NCBI GenBank assembly: GCA_018716295.1
Contig: DVKC01000027.1
Coordinates: 1-64,000, forward strand
DNA from: Candidatus Avimuribaculum pullicola
GTDB taxonomy: Bacteria > Bacteroidota > Bacteroidia > Bacteroidales > Muribaculaceae
Reading direction: 5' to 3'
Length of the DNA: 64,000 nt
In this document: positions 51,244 through 59,702 of the stretch, one piece after another
How positions within the stretch are numbered: position 1 is the first letter of the stretch
Layout: each line of letters starts with the position of its first letter
Notes under the pieces: generated by a model
What the model was told of the DNA's origin: nothing
Database searches by the model: none
The model's input: the letters and a program-made list of their open reading frames with translations, nothing else
Made by a program: the position numbers and the translations under genes

Positions 51244-53277
51244 ATGAACCAAATTGCACTGAAAGTCTGCGCAGCCTCACTGGCATTAATGCCGATGGCT
51301 GCTGCTCCCGTGGAAATGCAAGCCAATCCCACTGTAACACAAACGCAAATGGAAAAGTTTTCAACCTACCCCGCTTATGACGGCGAAGACCTCGAATTGA
51401 CAATCGACCGCAACGGTTACCACTTCTGCCTGTGGTCACCAATGGCCGACAGTGTACGTGTAAACATCTATAAACATGGGCAAGGGCGCAACCTCGTCAC
51501 CACATTCTTGCTCACCCCCGATGCTGCAACTGGCACTTGGCGCGGCACTTCGACCGACAACTTGATGAACCACTTCTACACGTTCCAAATACACACAGGC
51601 GGCAAGTGGCTCGATGAAACTCCTGGCGTGTGGGCCAAAGCCGTGGGTGTGAATGGCAAACGCGCCGCAATCATCGACTTGGCAAAGACAAATCCCGAAG
51701 GTTGGGGAGCCGACCATGGGCCAAAGGTGGAAAGCATCACCGATGTCATACTCTACGAAATGCACCACCGCGATTTCTCAATGCACCACAACTCGGGCAT
51801 AGTCAACAAAGGCAAGTTTGTGGCAATGCTCGAAGAAGGGACTTTGTCGCTCAACGGGCAGCCGACTGGCATCGACCACTTAAAAGAATTGGGAGTGACA
51901 CATGTGCATATATTGCCATCATTTGACTACATGAGCATCGATGAAACGCAATTGCCATCGAACAACTATAACTGGGGATATGACCCAATCAACTACAACG
52001 TGCCCGACGGGTCTTATTCGACCAATCCCGCCGACCCATATTGCCGCATTCGCGAAATGAAACAGATGATAATGGCTCTGCACGAAGCCGGGATCGGCGT
52101 GGTGATGGACGTTGTGTATAACCACACCGGCATCACCGAGGGGTCGAATTTCGAACTTACCGCCCCTGGCTACTACTACCGTCAACGCCCCGACGGCACA
52201 TATTCCGATGCTTCGGCATGCGGCAACGAAACAGCCAGCGACCGCCAACAGATGCGCAACTTCATCGTCAACTCGGTGAAATACTGGGTAAGTGAATACC
52301 ATATCGATGGCTTCCGCTTCGACTTGATGGCGATACACGACACCGAAACCATGACACAGGCCGCCGCTGCAATCAAGGAAATCAATCCGTCGGCATTCAT
52401 CTATGGCGAGGGTTGGACGGCTGGCGATTCGCCACTTCCCGTGGAACGGCGCGCATTGAAAGTGAATGTCGCCAAGATGGAAGGCGTAGCCGTGTTCAGC
52501 GATGACATACGCGACGCCGTGAAAGGGCACTACTCCAACGAGGCCGACCGCGGATTTGCATCGGGCAAGCCAGGAAATGAAGAAACTGTAAAGATAGGCA
52601 TCGTCGCATCGACAGCACACCCGCAAGTTGACTACAGCAAAGGGAACAATGCCAAAGAACCATACGCGACATCGCCGCAACAAATCATCAACTACGTTTC
52701 GTGCCACGACGACTTGTGCCTCACCGACAAGCTCGACATTTCGATGAGTGGCAGCTCCGAGGCCGAACGCATCAACACCGCCAAACTGGCACAAACAATA
52801 GTGTTCACATCGCAAGGCACACCATTCATGTTTGCCGGCGAGGAAGTGTTCCGCAACAAGCAACACGTACACAACAGTTTCCGTTCGCCCGACACAGTCA
52901 ACGCCATCGACTGGAACCAAAAGGAACAATACCGCGAACTGTTTGACTATTACCGCAATCTCATCGCCATGCGCAAGGCACACCCTGCATTCCGTCTGCG
53001 CACTGCCGAAGAAATTGCCAAGCACATCAAATTTGACGATGTTACAGCCAACAATCTCATCTCATATTCTATCACCGACAATGCTGGTGGCGACACATGG
53101 AAAGAGATTAAACTCATATTCAACGGAGCAAACGAGGCCCAAACAGTGAAAGTGAAAAAGGCCGACTGGACTATCGTGGCTCAAGATGGACACCTCGACA
53201 TGAATGGCATAGGCACATCGCGTGGCGGTGAAATCTCGGTCGCACCACACACTGCACTTATCCTCGTCACCGAGTGA
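51244..53277 (+). CDS. pulA: Type I pullulanase (GH13)
   Basis: 677 residues. Cleaves alpha-1,6 branches of pullulan, starch or glycogen. A signal-peptide-like N-terminus (to about residue 28, ending MQANP) suggests export. A CBM48-like domain (about 50-140; GYHFCLWSPMADSVRVNIY) precedes the GH13 barrel. The pullulanase signature YNWGYDPINY, VVYNHTG, the nucleophile Asp in DGFRFDLM, the acid/base Glu in YGEGW and the Asp in VSCHDD are all present. A C-terminal beta domain closes it. No other starch genes lie nearby. Confidence 0.95.
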   Translation: MNQIALKVCAASLALMPMAAAPVEMQANPTVTQTQMEKFSTYPAYDGEDLELTIDRNGYHFCLWSPMADSVRVNIYKHGQGRNLVTTFLLTPDAATGTWRGTSTDNLMNHFYTFQIHTGGKWLDETPGVWAKAVGVNGKRAAIIDLAKTNPEGWGADHGPKVESITDVILYEMHHRDFSMHHNSGIVNKGKFVAMLEEGTLSLNGQPTGIDHLKELGVTHVHILPSFDYMSIDETQLPSNNYNWGYDPINYNVPDGSYSTNPADPYCRIREMKQMIMALHEAGIGVVMDVVYNHTGITEGSNFELTAPGYYYRQRPDGTYSDASACGNETASDRQQMRNFIVNSVKYWVSEYHIDGFRFDLMAIHDTETMTQAAAAIKEINPSAFIYGEGWTAGDSPLPVERRALKVNVAKMEGVAVFSDDIRDAVKGHYSNEADRGFASGKPGNEETVKIGIVASTAHPQVDYSKGNNAKEPYATSPQQIINYVSCHDDLCLTDKLDISMSGSSEAERINTAKLAQTIVFTSQGTPFMFAGEEVFRNKQHVHNSFRSPDTVNAIDWNQKEQYRELFDYYRNLIAMRKAHPAFRLRTAEEIAKHIKFDDVTANNLISYSITDNAGGDTWKEIKLIFNGANEAQTVKVKKADWTIVAQDGHLDMNGIGTSRGGEISVAPHTALILVTE

Positions 53278-53439
53278 TAGCATAAGCCGACATAAAGTAT
53301 GGCAAAATAAAAAATGAATCAAACATACTTTTTGCCTGTTATTGTCCACAATAAAGTAGCAAGAAGAAGGTGTGTCAAATGAGATAAATACGGCAACTTT
53401 ACTTACGATTTATAAGTTCAACAACTTAATATGACGATG

Positions 53440-53652
53440 TAGAATTGCCCCAGAGGGGCAAAACCTTGCTTAACCTGCGGGATTTGTCCCCCATTAAACT
53501 ACGGCTTCGGAGATGCCGCACTAAAGTAGCAACAAAGTGCGGCATCTCCGAAGTCGCTTAATGTATATGACTGTCTTTCCGCATGCTACGTTCGCTATCG
53601 CTCACTCCACCAGTCGGTTAAGCATGGTGCAGCCCCTCCAGGGCTTATTCTA
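53440..53652. mobile_element. MITE-like palindromic element
   Basis: A 213-bp unit in the 570-bp gap between pulA and the Na/Pi gene. The left end (53440-53475) and right end (53616-53652) are imperfect inverted repeats: both begin TAGAAT and contain a GCCC/GGGGC hairpin, and end CC(T/A)TGCTTAACC. Nested inside is a perfect 18-bp inverted repeat (53505-53522 and 53536-53553, CTTCGGAGATGCCGCACT) around a 13-nt loop. No open frame. It looks like a non-autonomous element; no matching transposase is in the window. Confidence 0.65.
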
Positions 53653-53847
53653 ATGACGATTTAGGGTTTAAATGAAAGAGTCCTGACCATCATTTGAACT
53701 GATTTTTAGCGTACACTAATAAAATTTTATGAAAAATCACGTTAGAAATTTGCTGGTTTGTAAAAAAGTTTTAATTTTGTGGCGTAAGTGGCGGGGCATG
53801 GCTACCGTGACACACAGGTAAACGATATTTACAGATTTGAAATTTTT

Positions 53848-55668
53848 ATGGATTATTCTTTCCTTGATTTGCTGACACTGCTGGGTGCAGTGGGGCTGTT
53901 CCTGTATGGAATGAAAGTGATGAGTGAAGGGTTGCAAAAGGTAGCCGGTGAGCGCATGCGCTCAATCTTGTCGGCAATGACCAAGAACCGTTTTACTGGC
54001 TTGTTCACAGGTATTCTCATCACAGCACTTATACAAAGTTCATCGGCATCGACTGTAATGGTAGTGAGCTTTGTCAATGCCGGGTTGATGTCGCTTGCCG
54101 ATTCAATGGCTGTGATAATGGGAGCCAACGTCGGTACTACGGCTACCTCGTGGCTCATAACACTGTTTGGCTTCAAAGTCGATATCACGGCATTCACGCT
54201 ACCACTCATCGGTGTTTCCATTCCATTCCTGTTTGCCAGCAAGAGCAGCTACAAGTCCACAGCCGAGTGCCTGATAGGCTTTGCCATGCTTTTCATGGGA
54301 CTTGAATTCATCAACGACAATGTGCCCGACTTGCAATCCAATCCCGAAGTGTTTGGCTTCCTTGTCGAATACACATCGATGGGCTTCCTGTCGATAATCA
54401 TTTTCCTTATAGTGGGTTGTGTCTTGACGATGATTATACAATCGTCATCGGCAGCTTTTGCTATTATATTGATAATGTGTTCCAAGGGGTGGATACAATT
54501 CGACATAGCTTGCGCCATGGTACTCGGAAGCAATATCGGCACCACCATTACTCCAGTCATAGCCTCGCTCGGTGGCAACACAGCAGCAAGGAAAGCTGCA
54601 CTGGGGCATGTGATGTTCAACTGTTTCGGCACTGTGTGGGCATTGATACTATTCTATCCGTTTGTGGCGATGAATGTTGATATTACCAAGGCTGTTGGAT
54701 TGGGCGACCCGCACGGATTGATTTCATACCTCGACAATCTACAAGCTACCGACCCGGCAGCACACCAACTTGCAGTTTCGGGTGGCGGCGATGCTGCCAT
54801 GAAAGCACAGATGGCCCACTTGCAACTGGCTGTGTCGTTTGGTTTGTCGATTTTCCACACAGCCTTCAACATTGTGAATGTGCTGTTGATGATATGGTTT
54901 ACAAAATATTTCGTGAAAATTGCCGACTATATCATCAAACCAAAGCACAAGGACGACGACGAATTCCAACTCAAGTATATTTCAACTGGTATGCTCACTG
55001 CCGGCGAACTTAATATTTCGCAAGCACAGCACGAAATCACCGTGTATGCCGAACGAGTGAAACGCATGTTTGAAATGGTGAAACAGTTGCAACACACGAC
55101 TCCCGATACCGAAGAATTCAACTCATTATACTCACGCATAGGCAAATACGAGTCTATTTCCGACCGCATGGAGATAGAAATAGCCAATTACCTAAATCGC
55201 GTGGTTGACAGCCGATTGAGCTACGAAAGCAAGATACGCATTGCTGCCATGCTCACCATCGTTGGCGAAATCGAGAGCATGGCAGACAGTTGCAACCGCT
55301 TGGCCCACACCATGTCGCGCCAGCACGAAGCCAAAGTGACGTTCAACGAAACCGTGGAACATAACGTTGAATCGATGTTCCGTTATGTATCAGAGGCTAT
55401 CGACAACATGCTTGTGGTTGTCAAGGAGATGGATGCCGACAATGTGGCCGAAAAATCGTTATCGGACTGCTACAACAAAGAGCGAGAAATCAACAACTTC
55501 CGTAACACCATCAGGTCGGAGAATATTGAAAACATCAACCAGAAGATATATCCCTACCAAGAGGGCATATTCTACATGGACATAATAGGCGAATGCGAAA
55601 AACTCGGCGACTACATCATCAATGTTATCGATGGTGTGAAGTCGCAACTGCCAGTACCTGCGAAATAA
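53848..55668 (+). CDS. Na+/phosphate cotransporter with PhoU-like domain
   Basis: 606 residues. Two NaPi repeats with the QSSS motifs (LIQSSSASTVMVVSFVNAG near residue 62; IIQSSSAAFAIILIMCSKG near 195) and the matching MGANVGTTATSWL / LGSNIGTTITPVI blocks. Eight or more membrane segments up to about 365. A cytoplasmic PhoU-like helical domain follows (about 385-600). It imports phosphate with sodium. ATG 53848 is preferred over an upstream in-frame codon at 53788 because MDYSFLDLLTLLGAVGLFLYGM is the normal start. TAATTTTG near 53770 is a likely -7. Confidence 0.95.
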   Translation: MDYSFLDLLTLLGAVGLFLYGMKVMSEGLQKVAGERMRSILSAMTKNRFTGLFTGILITALIQSSSASTVMVVSFVNAGLMSLADSMAVIMGANVGTTATSWLITLFGFKVDITAFTLPLIGVSIPFLFASKSSYKSTAECLIGFAMLFMGLEFINDNVPDLQSNPEVFGFLVEYTSMGFLSIIIFLIVGCVLTMIIQSSSAAFAIILIMCSKGWIQFDIACAMVLGSNIGTTITPVIASLGGNTAARKAALGHVMFNCFGTVWALILFYPFVAMNVDITKAVGLGDPHGLISYLDNLQATDPAAHQLAVSGGGDAAMKAQMAHLQLAVSFGLSIFHTAFNIVNVLLMIWFTKYFVKIADYIIKPKHKDDDEFQLKYISTGMLTAGELNISQAQHEITVYAERVKRMFEMVKQLQHTTPDTEEFNSLYSRIGKYESISDRMEIEIANYLNRVVDSRLSYESKIRIAAMLTIVGEIESMADSCNRLAHTMSRQHEAKVTFNETVEHNVESMFRYVSEAIDNMLVVVKEMDADNVAEKSLSDCYNKEREINNFRNTIRSENIENINQKIYPYQEGIFYMDIIGECEKLGDYIINVIDGVKSQLPVPAK

Positions 55669-55703
55669 GTGCTGAATGACTTTTTTTAGTTATTTTTGCC
55701 ATC

Positions 55704-56546
55704 ATGGAATGGCAAGATAATGGATACTGGATTGTGACCGGGGCGACTGGCGGAATAGGTCGAGCTATATGCCGCGAATTGGTCGCCAAGGGATATAGTG
55801 TGGTGGCAACGTGCCGCAACAGGGAGCGCGGCAGCCAATTAGTCGCTGAATTGCGGCAAGTGGCCGCAGGCAATGCCGATGTGCGTTGCGAGGTGTTGCG
55901 GCTCGATGATTGCCATTCGGTGCACAATTTTGCCCAGCGCATGAAAGGGGTGCACATTGCCTCGCTTATCAACAATGCTGGGGTAATGTGCCGCCACTAC
56001 AGTGTCGCCAGCATCGGCATTGAGCAAACTATGGCAGTAAACTGCATCGGCACTGTATTGCTTGCACGATTGTTGCTGCCGATGATTGCCAATGGCGGGA
56101 GCATGGTATTTACCACTTCAATAACCCGCCGATTGCACCATATAACATCTGGCATACTATCCCCAACCGAAAAGGAATTTTCACAACTTGGCACTTACGG
56201 GCGCAGCAAACTTGCGCTTACGCACTATGCCATGCACCTTGCCGACGAGGTTGCGGGGCGAGTGCGTGTAAATTGCGCCGACCCCGGCGTGGTAAACTCG
56301 GGAATGATAACCATGCACCGATGGTTCGACTCGATAGCCAACGTGCTGTTCCGCCCGTTCATAAGCAGCACACGGCGTGGTGCACAATCGGCATTGCAAG
56401 CTGCCATGTCGCCACACAGTGGCATGATCTATTACCACTCGCATTTTCATCCCATTGAGGACGAGTTGCATCATGATGCCTCCCATAGGCAACTTATTGC
56501 CGCTATCGACGAGCAATTGCGGCTATGCGATTTCGATGGTTTCTAA
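55704..56546 (+). CDS. Short-chain dehydrogenase/reductase
   Basis: 280 residues, Rossmann fold. Cofactor motif TGATGGIG (12-19), NNAG (90-93), catalytic Ser 139, Tyr 165 and Lys 169 (YGRSK). An Arg-rich turn after the second strand (ATCRNRERG) suggests NADP preference. It resembles retinol-dehydrogenase/WW-oxidoreductase-like SDRs; substrate unknown. TATTTTTG ends 5 nt before the ATG, suggesting a leaderless mRNA. The 3' end overlaps the converging MBL-fold gene by 24 bases. Confidence 0.92.
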   Translation: MEWQDNGYWIVTGATGGIGRAICRELVAKGYSVVATCRNRERGSQLVAELRQVAAGNADVRCEVLRLDDCHSVHNFAQRMKGVHIASLINNAGVMCRHYSVASIGIEQTMAVNCIGTVLLARLLLPMIANGGSMVFTTSITRRLHHITSGILSPTEKEFSQLGTYGRSKLALTHYAMHLADEVAGRVRVNCADPGVVNSGMITMHRWFDSIANVLFRPFISSTRRGAQSALQAAMSPHSGMIYYHSHFHPIEDELHHDASHRQLIAAIDEQLRLCDFDGF

Positions 56547-57335
56547 ATCATCGGGAACAAACACGTTTCCATTGAAGTGCTGCGCGGCTTCGGCAGCATA
56601 ATTGCACTTGCGGGTGCTTAGAGTGGCATCTTCGGTGTGGTAGAGTATCAAGTTCTCCACATTGAGCGCATCGGCCACCGAAGCAGCATCGAGCACCGTG
56701 CTATGGTGCTTTTCATACGGTTTGAACGTTTCACGATCCTTGTACAGGCAAAATGCTTCACTCATCAGCCACTTGGCATTCTCGGCATACTGGCGGCATC
56801 GTTCGTTGTAAGGTTCGTCACCAAGGCACACGAGCTTTCCACCCGACGGCAGTTGCATGGCAAAGCCGAATTGTTTCTCCTTGGTAGAAAAAATGTCGAA
56901 GCATTGCAACTTGATACCCTCCATGTCGATGCATTCCCCATCGGTCACTTCACGCATCTCCACTTGAGTACCAATTAACGGCTTGTAGCTGGCCGGCAGT
57001 GTCATTTGGCATATATATGACAACACTGCCAATGCCTTGTCGTGGCTGTAAACGGTGAATGTGCCGTCGTGCTTGCCGTTTTTCATGAGCTGGATAACCA
57101 TTCTGACAATCCACACTGCCCCCAATATATGGTCGGTGTGGGCATGGGTTATGAACAAGTGGTGCAATCGGGCAAGGTCTATGCCGGCATGGCGCATCTG
57201 CGAGAGTATGCCATTGCCACCTCCGGCATCTACCATGAACATGGATTGCGCCGACTTGACAATGAAGCACGTGTTGTAGCACTGCGTGACTGCCGCACTT
57301 CCAGTGCCGAGCATTGTTATTGTGGTTGTTGCCAT
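56523..57335 (-). CDS. Metallo-beta-lactamase-fold hydrolase (RNase Z-like)
   Basis: 270 residues. Metal motif HAHTDH (64-69; HxHxDH), preceded by MLGTGSAAVTQCYNTCFIV as in RNase Z/arylsulfatase-type MBL proteins, with LVCLGDEP and a late LILYHTED providing further ligands. The middle insert is short and the RNase Z exosite is not obvious, so the substrate may be a small phosphodiester or other ester. ATG 57335 starts the fold correctly; the frame runs 14 codons upstream. Confidence 0.87.
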   Translation of the reverse strand: MATTTITMLGTGSAAVTQCYNTCFIVKSAQSMFMVDAGGGNGILSQMRHAGIDLARLHHLFITHAHTDHILGAVWIVRMVIQLMKNGKHDGTFTVYSHDKALAVLSYICQMTLPASYKPLIGTQVEMREVTDGECIDMEGIKLQCFDIFSTKEKQFGFAMQLPSGGKLVCLGDEPYNERCRQYAENAKWLMSEAFCLYKDRETFKPYEKHHSTVLDAASVADALNVENLILYHTEDATLSTRKCNYAAEAAQHFNGNVFVPDDLETIEIA

Positions 57336-57419
57336 AATAAAAACAAAAAATAAAGGGGCGGCCGCATATTGTGGCACGTCCCTTGGTGTATGTTAATAAA
57401 CGGACGACCGCCGGCGGCA

Positions 57420-57989
57420 TCAAGCCTCGGGGTTCCAGAAAATTTCTTCGATTTGGTTGTGTATGTTGTTGTAACGGGCAAAAACAAAGAAAAAGTCGCT
57501 CAAGCGGTTCAGATACTTCAACACCACTGGATCGATATATGCCTCATCGGCAAGTTCAAGCACACGACGTTCACAACGGCGTGTTACCACGCGGCACACT
57601 TGCGAGGAAGCCGACAATTGGCTTCCACCAGGCAGAATAAAACGGGTTATCGGTGGCAACTCGCCATCAAGTACATCGATAGTGTGCTCAACAGCGGTCA
57701 CATCATCGATAGTCAAGTTGGGACACGGAGTGCGTTGCGAACTGCTGTTGTCGCTGGCCAAGTATGCGCCGATGTTGAACAACTTGTTTTGTATTTTGCG
57801 CAAGAAGCCATACATTTCGGGATATTCGAGCTTGCAATTTATTGCAAGTTTACCCAAGAATGCATTCAATTCGTCAACTGTGCCATAAGCCTCAATGCGA
57901 ATATCAGTCTTTTTTACGCGTTTTCCGCCTACGAGCGAAGTAGTCCCATTGTCGCCCGTTTCGGTGTAGATGTTACTTTTCATTGTCAT
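57420..57989 (-). CDS. pduO: Cob(I)alamin adenosyltransferase, PduO type
   Basis: 189 residues. Converts cob(I)alamin and ATP to adenosylcobalamin. YTETGDNGTTSLVGGKRVKKTDIRIEAYGTVDELNAFLG is the ATP-binding N-terminal block; FILPGGSQLSASSQVCRVVTRRCERR and LKYLNRLSDFFFVFARY complete the signature. It fits with the possible cobalamin importer at 30.7-34.1 kb. The start overlaps the stop of the LOG gene by 4 bases (ATG 57983 is also possible). Confidence 0.95.
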   Translation of the reverse strand: MTMKSNIYTETGDNGTTSLVGGKRVKKTDIRIEAYGTVDELNAFLGKLAINCKLEYPEMYGFLRKIQNKLFNIGAYLASDNSSSQRTPCPNLTIDDVTAVEHTIDVLDGELPPITRFILPGGSQLSASSQVCRVVTRRCERRVLELADEAYIDPVVLKYLNRLSDFFFVFARYNNIHNQIEEIFWNPEA

Positions 57990-58531
57990 AATGTATTGTA
58001 ATCTAATTGTTTAATCATTTCTTCCACACTATTTGCCACTATGCAATGCCCATCGACAGGCACGCCACCTCTTGCAAAAGGCGATGATGCCGTGGCTTGT
58101 AACTGAGCCAGCATATCGTTGAAAATGCCACCGATGTTCACCACCACGATGCGCGTTGCTGTGTCGCCAGCTACCACCAAGTGTGTCAACGTCGAAATCC
58201 ACTCATCGATAGTGCCTATGCCACCAGGCAGCACTACAAACAAGTCGGCAAGCGCAATCATACGGCTTTTGCGTTCAGCAAGGTCGGTGGTTGATATGAG
58301 GGTGTCAACAAGCATGTCGGCACGTTTGGCAAAACATTGCGGGATTACCCCCGTAATGCTTGCACCAGCATCATGGGCGGCTTGTGCCAAGGTGTGCATT
58401 GTGCCAGCATTCGAGCCGCCATACACCAGCGTGTGCCCATTGCGTCCAATCCACTCGCCTAATGCAGTGGCTGCCATAATGTAACGCTCTTCGAGGTCAC
58501 TGCGCGATGAGCAATATACTGCTATATTCAT
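57986..58531 (-). CDS. LOG family protein (cytokinin-nucleotide phosphoribohydrolase-like)
   Basis: 181 residues. The LOG motif PGGIGTIDE (102-110) and the upstream Arg pair (ERKSRM, 86-91) are intact, with YGGSNAGTMHTLAQAA near the N-terminus. These proteins cleave the N-glycosidic bond of nucleoside 5'-monophosphates. Older databases misname them lysine decarboxylases. Overlaps the PduO gene by 4 bases. A REP-like repeat 80 nt upstream offers TATCTTTG (58617-58610). Confidence 0.93.
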   Translation of the reverse strand: MNIAVYCSSRSDLEERYIMAATALGEWIGRNGHTLVYGGSNAGTMHTLAQAAHDAGASITGVIPQCFAKRADMLVDTLISTTDLAERKSRMIALADLFVVLPGGIGTIDEWISTLTHLVVAGDTATRIVVVNIGGIFNDMLAQLQATASSPFARGGVPVDGHCIVANSVEEMIKQLDYNTL

Positions 58532-58608
58532 TGACCTAATACAAACTATTTTCCTATTCAGCGCGTGTTTACCTCAACACGACAAATGAAACAGTTATAA
58601 AATTTTTT

Positions 58609-58685
58609 GCAAAGATAGTGCAAGGCGAGTGAAGAAAAAACAAATTCATTTGATTTTTTATTCCGAGCCGAAGCCTGCCTTATCG
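58609..58685 (-). repeat. REP-like repeat, copy 7
   Basis: Same family as 22947: begins GCAAAGATAGTGCAAGGCGA and ends CCGAGCCGAAGCCTGCCTTATC. The central stem is changed (AAATTCATTTGATTTTTTA instead of the GCTCGC arm). On the minus strand TATCTTTG (58617-58610) faces the LOG gene; the nearest TTG is at 23 nt rather than 20. Confidence 0.8.
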
Positions 58686-58727
58686 AAAGAAAAGAATCGT
58701 GTGGAAAATCAAAGAAAAGTCCCGAAT

Positions 58728-58765
58728 AAAGTTGTACTACTATACAACTTTTTTTTGTACTTTTG
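58728..58765 (+). promoter_or_regulatory. Operator and -7 box of the second HigBA-type module
   Basis: Inverted repeat AAAGTTGTA (58728-58736), 6 nt, TACAACTTT (58743-58751), a likely site for the HTH antitoxin. The -7 TACTTTTG (58758-58765) ends 4 nt before ATG 58770, so the mRNA is expected to be leaderless. The TTG in the left arm (58732-58734) is 23 nt from the -7. Confidence 0.72.
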
Positions 58766-58769
58766 TACT

Positions 58770-59102
58770 ATGAGAAAGATAATCGCATACAAGAATTATT
58801 TCAGTGACTTCATAAAGAAGTTGTCAACAGACGAAATAAACAAGATTCGCCGCGCATTGGATTTATTCAAAGTGGAAGACAAGATGCCGAGGCATTTCAT
58901 AAAGTTCATACGTGACGGCATCTATGAATTTCGTGTAAACTATGGAAATAATGAGTTTCGTATCTTTTTCATATATGATGGTGATATAGTTGTTGTTCTC
59001 TTCAATGCTTTTAAGAAGAAAACACAAAAAACACCTGACAATGAAATTAAAAAAGCTATAAAATTAAAGGAGGAATATTATGAAGCTAAAAGAAATCAGT
59101 AA
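58770..59102 (+). CDS. HigB/RelE-like toxin
   Basis: 110 residues. MRKIIAYKNYFSDFIKKL is followed by the RelE-type core: IYEFRVNYGNNEFRIFFIYDGDIVVVLFNAFKKKTQKTPDNEI. Likely a ribosome-dependent mRNA interferase. ATG 58770 is chosen because it directly follows the -7 box by 4 nt and aligns with the paralogue at 24008; the frame continues upstream but is noncoding there. The gene overlaps the antitoxin by 23 bases. AT-rich relative to surrounding genes. Confidence 0.9.
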   Translation: MRKIIAYKNYFSDFIKKLSTDEINKIRRALDLFKVEDKMPRHFIKFIRDGIYEFRVNYGNNEFRIFFIYDGDIVVVLFNAFKKKTQKTPDNEIKKAIKLKEEYYEAKRNQ

Positions 59103-59385
59103 AGACATCTACGATGTGGATGCGTGGCTTGATGAAGGACTTGGGGCGGAAGGCACTCCCGAACGTGAAAAGAACCGTGAAAAAGCATGGGAAGAATACA
59201 ATGCCCAAATCTTGTTGGAAGCACGCAAAAACGCACACCTGACACAAGCAGAACTCGCAAAGCGCATCGGTGCAGACAAAGGGTATATTTCAAGGATAGA
59301 ACGGGGATTGACAGTACCGACAGTCGCCACCCTCTATAAAATAGCCGCTGCAATGGGATTGACGGTAGAATTGCGGCCAATCTAA
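59080..59385 (+). CDS. HigA-like HTH antitoxin
   Basis: 101 residues. The N-terminal segment DIYDVDAWLDEGLGAEGTPEREKN is acidic and could bind the toxin. An XRE-type HTH follows (about 45-100): HLTQAELAKRIGADKGYISRIERGLTVPTVATLYKIAAAMG. Same domain plan and TPER motif as the antitoxin at 24358. It likely represses the module through the inverted repeat at 58728-58751. Confidence 0.92.
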   Translation: MKLKEISKDIYDVDAWLDEGLGAEGTPEREKNREKAWEEYNAQILLEARKNAHLTQAELAKRIGADKGYISRIERGLTVPTVATLYKIAAAMGLTVELRPI

Positions 59386-59702
59386 GCAAACCGCCGTCGC
59401 TTTAACATACAAGCAGCAGAACTCTTTGACAAGCCAGAGAGGGGGTTATATATTGTCCTCATTGTAAAAAGAAAATCGCTTTATCCCAACTACAAAGTCC
59501 ATATCTTATAGTAATGCTATTGCCGAGCCACCGATGAAATGCAAAGCTTTGCCATATAGACTTATTTAATTCTTTTATTTGTCGATAAATATCGCAACAT
59601 CACAATTCTACAACATTTAACAACATTTAAATACTTTTTTTTACATTTATGACCAATAATTCATACATTTGAAAACCATAAAAATACCATTACTAACAAC
59701 AA
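59386..59702. other. AT-rich intergenic region
   Basis: 317 bp with no recognisable gene. It contains a candidate -7, TACATTTG (59664-59671), about 30 nt before the next gene, and AT-rich DNA before it. Nothing else was recognised. Confidence 0.6.

Noticed and set aside
53281..53847. Insertion sequence with transposase
   Set aside because: Only short palindromic, non-coding repeats are present; no transposase fragment was seen on either strand.
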